Source of the DNA: Fimousia sp036311565
GTDB taxonomy: Bacteria; Bacillota; Clostridia; Lachnospirales; Lachnospiraceae
Direction of reading: 5' to 3'
DNA length: 64,000 nucleotides
Assembly: GCA_036311565.1 (NCBI GenBank)
Contig: JAXJPR010000036.1
Span: forward strand, 35,361 to 99,360
Shown: positions 27,613-36,261 of the stretch, piece by piece
Layout of the letters: every line of letters begins with the position of its first letter
Numbering within the stretch: the stretch's first letter is position 1
Translations under genes and position numbers: made by a program
The notes under the pieces: model-generated
What the model saw: the letters and a program-made list of their open reading frames with translations, nothing else
Told to the model about the DNA's origin: nothing
Database searches by the model: none

Positions 27613-27711
27613 AATTATTCTCCTTAATTGTTTTTATCATTCTTTTAGTCACAGTATATAGTATAACACGTATTTGCAAATGTTTTTTAATTATAATTTT
27701 TAAATTTTCTG

Positions 27712-27987
27712 TTATTCCTCTTCTCCACCAAATGCATCCATCCATACTAAATACTCTTCCTTAGAATCTTCTTCGGCATTTGCAATTGTGTTTTTAAGAT
27801 TGTCAATACACTCTTCAACTTCTTCATCATCTACTGTACAATCATTTTCTTTGTCATCATACTCAATTTCAATATTGGGATCAATATCGTCAGTGTAGTA
27901 TATTTCCTCTTCTGAAATTTCCTCGGCAGAAACTCGTGAAGGTATTATTGTTATAAAAAAATAAACAAAATTTATTTTTAACTGCAA
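27712..27987 (-). CDS. Possible small acidic secreted protein (doubtful)
   Basis: Unrecognised. From a TTG at 27987 the frame gives 91 residues: QLKINFVYFFITIIPSRVSA, which looks like a signal peptide with an A-x-A-like cleavage site, then a very acidic mature part (EEISEEEIYYTDD ... CTVDDEEVEECIDNL) with two cysteines. The signal-peptide-plus-acidic pattern argues that it was coding, but there is no ribosome site, and a longer version of the frame would run through the promoter and operator of the divergent gntR gene. It may be a decaying gene. Confidence 0.3.
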   Translation of the reverse strand: MQLKINFVYFFITIIPSRVSAEEISEEEIYYTDDIDPNIEIEYDDKENDCTVDDEEVEECIDNLKNTIANAEEDSKEEYLVWMDAFGGEEE

Positions 27988-27991
27988 GTTC

Positions 27992-28042
27992 TTGACAAAA
28001 GTATATACTGTACATATAATTAATATATACAGTATATACTTT
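27992..28042 (+). promoter_or_regulatory. Promoter and operator of the GntR-ABC operon
   Basis: Consensus TTGACA (27992-27997), 17-nt spacer, TATAAT (28015-28020). It is overlapped by a perfect 15-bp inverted repeat AAAGTATATACTGTA (27998-28012) / TACAGTATATACTTT (28028-28042), the form of operator expected for YtrA-type GntR repressors. Confidence 0.85.
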
Positions 28043-28057
28043 GAAGAAGGTGAATTC

Positions 28058-28438
28058 ATGAAAATTATGATATCAAATCAATCAGAGCTTCCTATTTATG
28101 CGCAGATCCGGGAGCAGATTAAGGAACAGATTTTAAATGGTCAGATAAAAGAAGGAACGATCTTACCGTCAATTCGAAAACTTGCAAAGGAAGTCGGAGT
28201 CAGTGTGATCACAACCACTCGCGCCTATAATGATTTAGAAAAGGAAGGATTTATTGCTTCCATGCAGGGAAAAGGAAGCATTGTCCTTTCAAAAGACAAT
28301 GAAATTATGAAAGAACGCTATTTAATGCGGATTGAAGAAGGGGTAATGACTGCTATAGAAACCGCAAAATATATTGGGATAAAGGAAGAAGAGTTCCATG
28401 ATCTGATCCGTAGTCTTTGGAAGGAGCTGGGAGAATGA
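28058..28438 (+). CDS. GntR-family regulator, YtrA subfamily
   Basis: 126 residues from the ATG at 28058 (GAAGAAGG site 7 nt before); a longer frame upstream runs through the operator and is not real. It has an N-terminal GntR winged helix (LPIYAQIREQIKEQILNGQIKEG, then LPSIRKLAKEVGVSVITTTRAYNDLEKEGFI) and a short C-terminal tail, the YtrA layout found with ABC exporters. It overlaps the ATPase gene (stop and start share bases) and very likely represses its own operon through the palindrome over its promoter. Confidence 0.92.
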   Translation: MKIMISNQSELPIYAQIREQIKEQILNGQIKEGTILPSIRKLAKEVGVSVITTTRAYNDLEKEGFIASMQGKGSIVLSKDNEIMKERYLMRIEEGVMTAIETAKYIGIKEEEFHDLIRSLWKELGE

Positions 28439-29289
28439 ATTTATTAGAAGTAAACGAATTGTGTAAAAATTATTCCACATTTCAATTGAACAATGTATCT
28501 TTTAAACTTCCAAAAGGATTTATCATGGGATACATTGGGGAAAATGGAGCAGGAAAGACCACAACATTAAATTTAATTACACATTTATGTCATCCAGATT
28601 CGGGAATAGTAACCATTGATGGGATCTGTTACGAGAAACATCCAAAAGAGTATCTTGAAAGTATTGGGTTTATTGGAGATGAATCTTATTTTCCTGGAGA
28701 GTTTCAATTAAAAGACATAAGAAGCATATTAAAAAGTATGTATGTAAGCTTTCAGGAAGAGAACTTTAATCAGATGATAACGGACTGGAAACTTCCGGAG
28801 AAGACAAAAATCCAGGATTATTCAAGAGGAATGAAGGTAAAATTAATGTTTGCCGCTGTATTAAGCAGAGATACAAAACTTTTAATTTTGGATGAAGCCA
28901 CTAATGGATTAGATCCAGTCATGAGAGCAGAAATTATTGAGATGCTGCAGGACTACATTATGGATGGAGAACACAGCATTCTTTTTTCTACCCATGTATT
29001 GAGTGATCTGGAACAAATCGCCGACTATATTGTATTTATTCATCAGGGAGAAATTTTATTAAATGAGACAAAAGATGAATTGCTGGAATCCTATGTCATG
29101 GTTCGTGGAGCTATCGAAGATTTAACAAAAGAAAGAGAGAAAAAACTCATTGGAATGACGAAGGGAGCATATGGATTTGAGGCAATCTTAAAAAGCCAGG
29201 ATGCGGAAGGGTTTGGTAGTGAATTTGTAATAGAACAGGCAGGCATTGACCAGATTATGCTTCATTATATTAAGAATGGAGGGGAATAG
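28435..29289 (+). CDS. ABC transporter ATP-binding protein
   Basis: 284-residue ATPase of the BcrA/YtrB-like export group. Walker A is GENGAGKTT, signature DYSRGMKVK (a diverged LSGGQ typical of this group), Walker B LLILDEATNGLD, and the switch His is in FSTHVLSDL. The ATG at 28435 overlaps the gntR stop. It pairs with the next membrane protein; cargo is unknown, with cell-envelope stress or antimicrobial peptide export common for the family. Confidence 0.92.
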   Translation: MNLLEVNELCKNYSTFQLNNVSFKLPKGFIMGYIGENGAGKTTTLNLITHLCHPDSGIVTIDGICYEKHPKEYLESIGFIGDESYFPGEFQLKDIRSILKSMYVSFQEENFNQMITDWKLPEKTKIQDYSRGMKVKLMFAAVLSRDTKLLILDEATNGLDPVMRAEIIEMLQDYIMDGEHSILFSTHVLSDLEQIADYIVFIHQGEILLNETKDELLESYVMVRGAIEDLTKEREKKLIGMTKGAYGFEAILKSQDAEGFGSEFVIEQAGIDQIMLHYIKNGGE

Positions 29290-29290
29290 T

Positions 29291-29938
29291 ATGAATGCAT
29301 TAAAAATGATGATGATTGATATGCGAAGATGCAAAATGAAATTAATCATAATTGTGTTAATTTGTTCTCTTGTGTATTTTATAATGGACTCCTATATTAT
29401 GGGTATCTTTTATCTAAATTTTGCGGCAGTCATTGTAGCAGCACAGCCTTTTTTGATCGAACAAAGAGCAGAAGCAGGATTTTTGTATCTTTTGCCTGTT
29501 ACGAAATGGGAACGTGTGGCTGGAAGATATGGTTTTGGAATGGCATTGAGCTTGTTTATGACCGGGGTGAGCATGATAATTGGAGGGATAAAACTCAACA
29601 CCGGTTCTATAGAGATGGAAATAGTGTCGTTAGGAGTGGGAATCAGTTTTGGAATAGGAATTTTGACAACTTCCCTGCAATATATACTTTTCTATGCCCT
29701 TGGAAAGATGAAAAGCCAGCAGCTTGCAGGAATTATTATGATGGCACCGGGATTTCTTATGTTTTTTGGCTTAAGTTATCTGATTGAAACACTTTATGAT
29801 GATTTTACTTTTTGGCTGAAGTGGATTTTAACACACATAGAGTTAATAGCCATAGGATTTACAATCGTGGGAATTGTGGTCTGGCTTGTGGGGATGATGG
29901 TTTCCTATCGTATTACAAAAAATAGAGATTTTTTTTAA
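29291..29938 (+). CDS. ABC-2 type membrane permease
   Basis: 215-residue membrane partner of the preceding ATPase, beginning 1 nt after its stop with GGAGGGG as ribosome site. There are about six hydrophobic segments: MKLIIIVLICSLVYFIM, FAAVIVAAQPFLI, FGMALSLFMTGVSMIIGGI, GVGISFGIGILTTSLQYIL, GIIMMAPGFLMFFGLSYLI and LIAIGFTIVGIVVWLVGMM. The short PVTKWERVAGRYG loop is typical of ABC2_membrane_5-like proteins. A terminator follows. Confidence 0.85.
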   Translation: MNALKMMMIDMRRCKMKLIIIVLICSLVYFIMDSYIMGIFYLNFAAVIVAAQPFLIEQRAEAGFLYLLPVTKWERVAGRYGFGMALSLFMTGVSMIIGGIKLNTGSIEMEIVSLGVGISFGIGILTTSLQYILFYALGKMKSQQLAGIIMMAPGFLMFFGLSYLIETLYDDFTFWLKWILTHIELIAIGFTIVGIVVWLVGMMVSYRITKNRDFF

Positions 29939-29996
29939 AAAATGTTGTAACGTTTTTTCATCCTATTCGTTATTAAAATAAAAAATAAAAAGTAAT

Positions 29997-30031
29997 AAAC
30001 GCTGTTTAAAAGAAATTTTAAGCAGCGTTTT
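29997..30031 (+). terminator. Terminator of the GntR-ABC operon
   Basis: AAACGCTGtTTAAA pairs with TTTAAgCAGCGTTT around AGAAAT, followed by T residues. Confidence 0.75.
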
Positions 30032-30091
30032 AAAATAACTATAAAAAATAATGATTTTATAGATATTTAATATCTTTGTAACGTCCGTTTA

Positions 30092-30120
30092 TTTACAAAG
30101 TTAGTAGAATAAACTATAAT
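30092..30120 (+). promoter_or_regulatory. Promoter of the deacetylase-relQ operon
   Basis: TTTACA (30092-30097), 17-nt spacer, perfect TATAAT (30115-30120). Confidence 0.7.
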
Positions 30121-30197
30121 AATCAAATATGGATTAGAATATTTTGTCGAAATAACCAATAAACGATCGTTTTTGAGGGAAGAGGATTTGGTTGATT

Positions 30198-31307
30198 ATG
30201 GAAGATAAGAAGAATAAAAAAGGCATAGAATTTCAAAGAAGCCGGAGAGAGGAATTTCATTACCAAAAACCGGAAGTGAACCGAATAATTATGCCAGATG
30301 TGAACAAAAAGGAAGAAAAACCCAAAAAGAAAAAAATGACCAAAGCGCAGGTGCAGGCAAGAAAGCGCAGGCGTCGAAGAAAAAAAGTTATTCGTGCAGC
30401 TATTTATGCTTTGATGTTTTTAGTGGCGGTCCTTGGGGTAAGACAAGTCAGGATCATACATAAAGAACGGGTGGCTGCCAGAGAAGCGAAAGAAGCTATG
30501 GAGCGCAAAAAAGCAGCAGAAGCAAAAATCAAGCGCAATAAGTGGGTAAAAAAGAATGGAAAGTCTTATTATTATGGCAAAGATGGAAAAGTTTTAACTG
30601 GTCGGTTCGTGCAGGATGAAAAGATATATTATACCGATAAAAAGGGTGCAGTGACGAAAACTGTGGATGGCACGAAACCAATGGTGGCATTAACTTTTGA
30701 TGATGGTCCATCCCAGTTTACAGATGATATTGTAAAGATCTTAGAAAAGCATCATAGTGCAGGTACTTTTTTTGAAGTAGGAAGCAGAATTGCCGATTTT
30801 GAGGAAGAGACGCAGGCTGTTGTAGATTCTTATAGTGAATTGGCAAACCACACCTATAGCCATCAGATTTTGACGAAGGTAGGGACGAGTGAGATAAAGA
30901 GTCAGACAGAAAGGTGTACAGAGGTCTTAAAAAAAGCAGGAGAGACCAACCGGATTTTATTCCGTGCTCCAGGAGGCGGTGTAAATGATGCGGTAAAGCA
31001 AAATATTAGTATGCCGATTATTTTGTGGTCTGTGGATACGTTAGATTGGAAGTCTAGAAATGCCCAGTCAGTATATGAAAAAGCCACTGCTAATATTGAA
31101 GATGGTGATGTGATACTCATGCATTCTTTATATGAATCCACTTATGAAGCAGTAAAAAATATTGTTCCAACATTAAAGGAACAGGGGTATCAGTTAGTAA
31201 CAGTCACAGATCTGATTGAATTTAGAGGTGGCGCAAAGGACGGACAAGTATATATGAATTTTCCTCCACTGGATGAGGGCAGTGAAGGAGAAATAAGTGA
31301 GGAATAG
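30198..31307 (+). CDS. Membrane-anchored polysaccharide deacetylase (NodB domain), copy 1
   Basis: 369 residues. A very basic cytoplasmic N-terminus (about 70 residues) is followed by one membrane helix (IRAAIYALMFLVAVLGV), a charged helical stalk, a cell-wall-binding-like repeat (WVKKNGKSYYYGKDGKVLTGRF ... KIYYTDKKGAV) and a NodB domain. NodB motifs are TFDDGPS, NHTYSH (metal His pair), FRAPGGG, WSVDTLDW and LMHSLYES. It probably deacetylates peptidoglycan or another surface glycan. The ATG at 30198 is chosen over the TTG at 30192. The next gene is a close paralogue. Confidence 0.9.
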   Translation: MEDKKNKKGIEFQRSRREEFHYQKPEVNRIIMPDVNKKEEKPKKKKMTKAQVQARKRRRRRKKVIRAAIYALMFLVAVLGVRQVRIIHKERVAAREAKEAMERKKAAEAKIKRNKWVKKNGKSYYYGKDGKVLTGRFVQDEKIYYTDKKGAVTKTVDGTKPMVALTFDDGPSQFTDDIVKILEKHHSAGTFFEVGSRIADFEEETQAVVDSYSELANHTYSHQILTKVGTSEIKSQTERCTEVLKKAGETNRILFRAPGGGVNDAVKQNISMPIILWSVDTLDWKSRNAQSVYEKATANIEDGDVILMHSLYESTYEAVKNIVPTLKEQGYQLVTVTDLIEFRGGAKDGQVYMNFPPLDEGSEGEISEE

Positions 31308-31331
31308 AGGGAAAGGGATATAGGAGAGAAT

Positions 31332-32312
31332 ATGAGAAGAAAAAGAAAGCATTGGCTGCGGGCAATTTTATATATTGGTCTGGTCATTGTAATTGGATTT
31401 GCGATTTATCAGGTGAGAGCAGCCTATATTAAGGCAGAGGCGGCGAAAGCAGCCGAGGCAAAAGCAGAGGCCAAAAGAAAGGAAGAGGCCCGGAAGAAAA
31501 AAAATGAATGGGTTAAAAAGGATGGAAAATCCTATTATTATGGGGCTGATGGAAAAGTAGTGACCGGACGGTTTATCCAGGGAAAAAAAATATATTATGC
31601 AGATGATTCTGGTGAGGTGACACGAGTGGTGGATGGTACAAAACCAATGGTTGCCATTAGCTATGATGATGGACCATCTAAGTTTACAGATGAATTTGTA
31701 GAATTATTTGAAGAAAATGATTCAGCGGCTACTTTTTTTGAAGTAGGACAACGAATTGACGACTTCAAAGAAGAAGCACAGGCTATTGCGAATTCCCATT
31801 GTGAATTAGCCAATCATACATATGTTCATCAAAATCTGACGAAAGTATCCGTTAGTGGGATGAAGAAGCAAATCAATAAATGCAATCGAAAATTGCGGGA
31901 GTTGGGAGAAGAAACAGATCCTATTCTGGTCCGCCCGCCAGAGGGTGCAGTAAATGATACCGTAAGGGAGAATCTTCAGGCACCAATCCTTTTGTGGTCG
32001 ATTGATACCCTAGACTGGAAATCAAGAAATGCAGATTCCGTATATAAAAAGGCCACGACAAATGTAAAAGATGGCGATATTATTCTGATGCATTCTTTAT
32101 ATGAATCCACTTTAGAAGCGTCCAAAAGAGTAGTACCAGAATTGATTGACCAGGGATATCAGTTGGTGACAATTACGGATCTGGCAGAATTCAGAGGTGG
32201 ATTAGAAAACGGGGTCACTTACTTTAATATTAAGCCATTAGAAGAAAAAGAACAGGGCGAAGAAGCAAAACAGGAAGAGACAAAGAAAGAAGAGACAACT
32301 GAGGAAGAATAA
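31332..32312 (+). CDS. Membrane-anchored polysaccharide deacetylase (NodB domain), copy 2
   Basis: 326 residues, a tandem duplicate of the preceding gene: short basic start, membrane helix (AILYIGLVIVIGFAIYQV), Ala/Lys/Glu stalk, the same wall-binding-like repeat, then NodB. Its motifs have drifted: SYDDGPS for TFDDGPS and RPPEGAV for RAPGGGV, while the metal His pair (NHTYVH) and WSIDTLDW are kept, so it may use another substrate. It ends in an acidic Glu/Lys tail. It begins 24 nt after copy 1 and ends 2 nt before relQ. Confidence 0.9.
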   Translation: MRRKRKHWLRAILYIGLVIVIGFAIYQVRAAYIKAEAAKAAEAKAEAKRKEEARKKKNEWVKKDGKSYYYGADGKVVTGRFIQGKKIYYADDSGEVTRVVDGTKPMVAISYDDGPSKFTDEFVELFEENDSAATFFEVGQRIDDFKEEAQAIANSHCELANHTYVHQNLTKVSVSGMKKQINKCNRKLRELGEETDPILVRPPEGAVNDTVRENLQAPILLWSIDTLDWKSRNADSVYKKATTNVKDGDIILMHSLYESTLEASKRVVPELIDQGYQLVTITDLAEFRGGLENGVTYFNIKPLEEKEQGEEAKQEETKKEETTEEE

Positions 32313-32314
32313 AA

Positions 32315-33040
32315 ATGCCAACAAAGATGGAAGAGAAGAAGAAGTACCCAGAAGAATATCGGATGATTCAGGAGACTGCAGGTTCTATACAGGAATCAGA
32401 AGAATTTATGCTTCTTATGATGAAGTACCGCTGTGCAATTAAAGAAGTACGTACCAAATTAGAAGTGTTGAATGAGGATTTTAGTATTCGTCATAAACGT
32501 AACCCGATTGAACGAATTGCCAGCCGCATTAAGACACCAGGAAGCATAGTTGAGAAATTACAACGAAATAAATGGCCAATTACATCAGAGAGTATTTATG
32601 AAAATCTCCATGATGTAGCAGGTGTACGGGTGATCTGTTCTTTTGTGGATGATATCTATCATATTGCAGAAGTATTATTAAAGCAGGATGATATCCGGCT
32701 GATCCGAAAAAAAGATTATATTAAATATCCAAAAGGAAACGGCTATCGTAGTCTGCATTTAATCGTTGAGGTACCGATCTTTCTGGCAGATCGAAAAGAC
32801 TATATGCAGGTAGAAGTTCAGATTCGAACCATTGCCATGGATTTTTGGGCCAGTTTGGAACATAAGGTACGATATAAAAAAGATATCCCGCATATGAGTG
32901 ATATGGAAGAGCGCTTGAAAAAGTGTGCAGAGGAAAGTGCAAAACTGGATTTGGAGATGCAATCCATCAACCAGGAAATCGAGCAGATCATTCATCCATC
33001 GAAAAGAGAAGTATCACAATTTATTTATAAAGAACAATAA
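32315..33040 (+). CDS. relQ: Small alarmone synthetase, RelQ-type GTP pyrophosphokinase
   Basis: 241-residue single-domain (p)ppGpp synthetase lacking the hydrolase and regulatory domains of Rel. Synthetase motifs are HDVAGVRVICSFVDDIY, RKKDYIKYPKGNGYRSLH, EVQIRTIAMDFWASLEHK; the C-terminal helices are as in RelQ tetramers. It starts 2 nt after the deacetylase stop, so it is co-transcribed with two cell-surface enzymes, which suggests a link between wall modification and alarmone level. Confidence 0.92.
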   Translation: MPTKMEEKKKYPEEYRMIQETAGSIQESEEFMLLMMKYRCAIKEVRTKLEVLNEDFSIRHKRNPIERIASRIKTPGSIVEKLQRNKWPITSESIYENLHDVAGVRVICSFVDDIYHIAEVLLKQDDIRLIRKKDYIKYPKGNGYRSLHLIVEVPIFLADRKDYMQVEVQIRTIAMDFWASLEHKVRYKKDIPHMSDMEERLKKCAEESAKLDLEMQSINQEIEQIIHPSKREVSQFIYKEQ

Positions 33041-33044
33041 AAAG

Positions 33045-33078
33045 AAGGAGAAAGCGAAATGGTTCGTTTTCTCCTTTT
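33045..33078 (+). terminator. Terminator after relQ
   Basis: AAGGAGAAAGCGAA pairs with TTCGTTTTCTCCTT (one G-U) around a short loop; the distal arm is T-rich. Confidence 0.75.
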
Positions 33079-33110
33079 CTAGTGTAATAAAGTAATATTA
33101 TAAAACCATA

Positions 33111-33173
33111 ATGATCATAAAATTGCAATTGATTTGCAAATTTGTTGACTTTTCATTTTATGGCTTTTATAAT
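33111..33173 (+). promoter_or_regulatory. Promoter and candidate operator of the zinc operon
   Basis: TTGACT (33145-33150), 17-nt spacer, TATAAT (33168-33173). The palindromic cores ATGATCAT (33111-33118) and TTTGCAAA (33133-33140) lie just upstream and are candidates for a Fur/Zur site; neither is a full known box. Confidence 0.55.
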
Positions 33174-33228
33174 ACATACTTGATGCGAATAAAGAGACTG
33201 ATCGATGACAAGTCATATGGGAGAGAAA

Positions 33229-33639
33229 ATGAAAAAGCGGGAATATAAAACAAAAAGCAGAACACTGATTTTACAATATTTAATAGAAGAAAAAGAACAT
33301 ACAGTAAGTATTACAGATATTGCAGCCTTTTTAGAAAATCAGGGCGAAAATGTTAATGTTAGTACGATTTATCGATATCTGGATAAACTGGTCCTAGAAG
33401 GAAAAGTAATGAAATATCAAAATGAAGAGGGGAAAAAAGCGGTATTTCAATATGTAGAAGAACTGGATGTCTGCCATCAACATCTACATATGCAATGTGT
33501 GAAATGTGGTAAGGTCATTCATTTAAATTGTGGATTCATGCAGGAAATCTCAGAGCACATGATGGAACACCATCAATTTCGTCTGCAATGCCATAATTCT
33601 ATTTTGTTTGGCACCTGTCATCAATGTGAGAAAAAATAA
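33229..33639 (+). CDS. Fur-family metalloregulator, probably Zur
   Basis: 136 residues from ATG 33229 (GGGAGAG just upstream); in-frame ATGs at 33205 and 33217 are possible. The winged helix VNVSTIYRYLDKLVLEGKV matches Fur recognition helices. Metal ligands are seen in CHQHLHMQCVKCGK (structural CxxC) and the closing CHQC. It is first gene before znuA-znuC-znuB, with 16 nt to znuA, so a zinc-responsive repressor of this operon is the best reading; Fur or PerR roles are less likely in this setting. Confidence 0.88.
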   Translation: MKKREYKTKSRTLILQYLIEEKEHTVSITDIAAFLENQGENVNVSTIYRYLDKLVLEGKVMKYQNEEGKKAVFQYVEELDVCHQHLHMQCVKCGKVIHLNCGFMQEISEHMMEHHQFRLQCHNSILFGTCHQCEKK

Positions 33640-33655
33640 AAGCAGGAGATAGATA

Positions 33656-34642
33656 ATGAAAAAAGTCAGAATATATTTGATGATATTAATTGTTGCATTA
33701 ACCGGAGTATTCTCTGGATGTGACAGGCAGGAAGTAAAAAATGACCCGGATAAAATAAATATTGTGGCTACAGATTTTGCTCCGTATGATTTTGCTAAAA
33801 GAACGGCAGGTGATGCGGCAGAGGTGAGTATGCTGCTTTCACCCGGAGAAGAAGCGCACTCTTTTGAGCCTACACCAAAAGAGATGATACAGATTCAAAA
33901 ATGTGATGTATTTGTGTATACGGGTGGAGAATCGGATGAATGGGTATCTGAGATTTTAGAAGATCTGGACCATTCTATTACGGTAGTAAAGTTAATGGAC
34001 TGTGTAGATTTATATGAAGAAGAAACTGTAGAAGGAATGGAAGCGGGTGACCATGAACACGGCCATGAAGAAGAGCATGAAGGGGAAGAAGAACATGAGC
34101 ATGAAGACCGGTCTGGATATGACGAGCATGTTTGGACAGCACCAGAAAATGCAATCAAAATCACTAGATATCTTAGCGAAGTATTTTCTAAGGTAGATGA
34201 GAAGAATCAAGAAGTTTATGAAACAACGGCAGCATCTTATATGAAAGAGCTGAAAGAACTGGATCAGGCATTTTGGGATGTAGTAAATCACAGCAAACGA
34301 AAAACACTAATTTTTGGAGATCGTTTTCCTGTGCGATATTTTGTAGAGGAATATGGTCTGGAATACTATGCAGCATTTCCAGGATGTGCATCGGATACAG
34401 AACCAAATGCAAAAACAGTGGCATTTTTAATTGATAAGGTAAAAGAAGAGGAAATCCCGGTCGTGCTTCATGTAGAATTATCCAATGAGAATATGGCAGA
34501 TACTATTTGTGAAGACACAGGTGCAAAAAAACGACAGTTCAATGCCTGTCATAATATTTCAAAAGAACAGTTTGAAGCGGGTGTGGGATATTTAGATTTA
34601 ATGTGGGAAAATGTAGAAGTGTTAAAGGAGGCATTGAATTAG
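33656..34642 (+). CDS. znuA: Zinc ABC transporter substrate-binding lipoprotein
   Basis: 328 residues with signal peptide and lipobox FSGC. It is a cluster 9 metal-binding protein: N-terminal lobe with the ligand in EAHSFEPTP, an acidic His-rich loop (DHEHGHEEEHEGEEEHEHED, about residues 127-146) typical of zinc rather than manganese binders, ligand in YDEHVWTAPENA, and a C-terminal lobe after the long helix. It would capture extracellular zinc for ZnuBC. It lies directly between the regulator and the ATPase gene, which starts at the next base after its stop. Confidence 0.93.
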   Translation: MKKVRIYLMILIVALTGVFSGCDRQEVKNDPDKINIVATDFAPYDFAKRTAGDAAEVSMLLSPGEEAHSFEPTPKEMIQIQKCDVFVYTGGESDEWVSEILEDLDHSITVVKLMDCVDLYEEETVEGMEAGDHEHGHEEEHEGEEEHEHEDRSGYDEHVWTAPENAIKITRYLSEVFSKVDEKNQEVYETTAASYMKELKELDQAFWDVVNHSKRKTLIFGDRFPVRYFVEEYGLEYYAAFPGCASDTEPNAKTVAFLIDKVKEEEIPVVLHVELSNENMADTICEDTGAKKRQFNACHNISKEQFEAGVGYLDLMWENVEVLKEALN

Positions 34643-35353
34643 ATGGCTTTCATAGAGTGTAAAAATGCTGCATTTGGATATGAAGGAAAAGCAGCAGTCA
34701 ATCAGTTGAATTTTAAAGTAGAAGAAGGAAATTATCTTTGTATTGTAGGAGAAAATGGCTCTGGAAAAAGTACATTGATGAAAGGTATTTTAGGGCTATT
34801 GTCTCCGATGGAAGGAGAAATTATCCTTTCCGATGGACTTAGGAAAAATGAAATCGGTTATTTGCCGCAGCAAAGTGAAGTGCAAAAAAACTTTCCTGCC
34901 AGTGTATATGAAGTTGTTATTTCAGGACGATTAAATCGCCTGGGAGGAAGAATCTTCTTTGGAAGAAAAGATAAAAAAGAAGCACTGGAAAAAATGAATA
35001 TGATGGGCATATTGGATCTTAAAAATCAAAGTTATCAGGAATTGTCCGGTGGGCAAAGACAGAGAGTTCTTTTGGCCCGGGCGCTTTGTGCCACCCAGAA
35101 AGTACTTTTATTGGATGAACCTGTAACTGGACTTGATCCTGCTACTACCAGAGAAATGTATCGATGTATCCGGGAACTAAATCAAAAACATGGAATTGCA
35201 ATTATCATGATTTCTCATGATATTGACATGGCTGTACAGGAAGCCAGCCATATTCTGCAGCTGGCAGAAACACAGGTATTTTTTGGAACGACAAAAGAGT
35301 ATGAACGTTCAAAAGTTGGAAAAGTATGGATGGGAGAAGAAAATCATGATTAG
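34643..35353 (+). CDS. znuC: Zinc ABC transporter ATPase
   Basis: 236-residue ATPase. Walker A GENGSGKST, signature LSGGQRQR, Walker B VLLLDEP, switch His in ISHDID. It overlaps the permease gene by 8 nt, and GGAGG at the end of znuA serves as its ribosome site. Confidence 0.95.
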   Translation: MAFIECKNAAFGYEGKAAVNQLNFKVEEGNYLCIVGENGSGKSTLMKGILGLLSPMEGEIILSDGLRKNEIGYLPQQSEVQKNFPASVYEVVISGRLNRLGGRIFFGRKDKKEALEKMNMMGILDLKNQSYQELSGGQRQRVLLARALCATQKVLLLDEPVTGLDPATTREMYRCIRELNQKHGIAIIMISHDIDMAVQEASHILQLAETQVFFGTTKEYERSKVGKVWMGEENHD

Positions 35354-36164
35354 TGTATTACAGGAAATGTTGTCATATCCATTTTTAACAAGAGCGATGC
35401 TGGTAGGATTTTTGGTATCCTTGTGCGCTGCTTTGCTAGGAGTCAGTCTGGTCTTAAAAAGATATTCTATGATTGGAGACGGGCTTTCTCATGTAGGATT
35501 TGGTACGTTAGCAATTGCCACTGCCCTTGGAGTGGCACCTTTGAAATTGACCATACCGGTTGTGGTAGCAGCAGCATTTTTGCTTTTACAGCTCAGTGAG
35601 AGTACAAAAATAAAAGGCGATTCCGCCATTGCCATGATTTCCAGCGGTGCCCTTGCCATTGGGGTCATGACTGTTTCTATGACAACAGGAATGAATATGG
35701 AAGTTTATAATTATATGTTTGGAAGTATTTTGTCTGTCAGTATGGAAGATGCAAGACTGAGCGTAATATTGAGTATTGCAGTGCTGATTTTATTTGTTAT
35801 TTTTTATAACCGGATCTTTGCGATTACTTTTGATGAGACATTTGCCAAAGCAACTGGAACCAGAGTAAAGGTATATAATATGATCATTGCATTTTTAACG
35901 GCCATTACCATTGTACTTGGAATGCGTATGATGGGAGCAATGTTAATTTCCAGTCTGATTATTTTTCCGGCACTGACTTCGATGCAAGTCTTTAAGAAGT
36001 TCTTATCTGTGGTGATCAGTGCGGCAGTGTTATCTGTTGGCTGCTTTTTAACCGGAATGATATTTTCCTATATATATGGGACACCATCCGGTGCGACCAT
36101 TGTCTGCATGAATATTATTATGTTTGTAGTATTTACAGTGATTGGAAAAATGCTAAAGAAATAA
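35346..36164 (+). CDS. znuB: Zinc ABC transporter permease
   Basis: 272-residue ABC-3 family membrane protein with eight or nine hydrophobic segments, including MLVGFLVSLCAALLGVSLVL, the conserved YSMIGDGLSHVGFG loop, and GAMLISSLIIFPALTSM. The ATG at 35346 lies inside the end of znuC (GGGAGAAG site), giving translational coupling. It closes the four-gene zinc operon. Confidence 0.94.
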   Translation: MISVLQEMLSYPFLTRAMLVGFLVSLCAALLGVSLVLKRYSMIGDGLSHVGFGTLAIATALGVAPLKLTIPVVVAAAFLLLQLSESTKIKGDSAIAMISSGALAIGVMTVSMTTGMNMEVYNYMFGSILSVSMEDARLSVILSIAVLILFVIFYNRIFAITFDETFAKATGTRVKVYNMIIAFLTAITIVLGMRMMGAMLISSLIIFPALTSMQVFKKFLSVVISAAVLSVGCFLTGMIFSYIYGTPSGATIVCMNIIMFVVFTVIGKMLKK

Positions 36165-36188
36165 TATGATTGATATTTGATGCAATGT

Positions 36189-36217
36189 TTTACGCAGAGC
36201 GATTCTTGTGTTATAAT
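36189..36217 (+). promoter_or_regulatory. Promoter of trpS
   Basis: TTTACG (36189-36194), 17-nt spacer, TATAAT (36212-36217). No T-box is present in the short leader, unlike many Firmicute tryptophanyl-tRNA synthetase genes. Confidence 0.65.
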
Positions 36218-36261
36218 AATGAATAATATAGATTTCGGAATAGTTTAATTTAGGAGGATAT

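Noticed and set aside
30540..31700. Apparent DNA repeat between the two deacetylase genes
   Set aside because: The similarity is that of tandem paralogous genes, not of a mobile or structural repeat.
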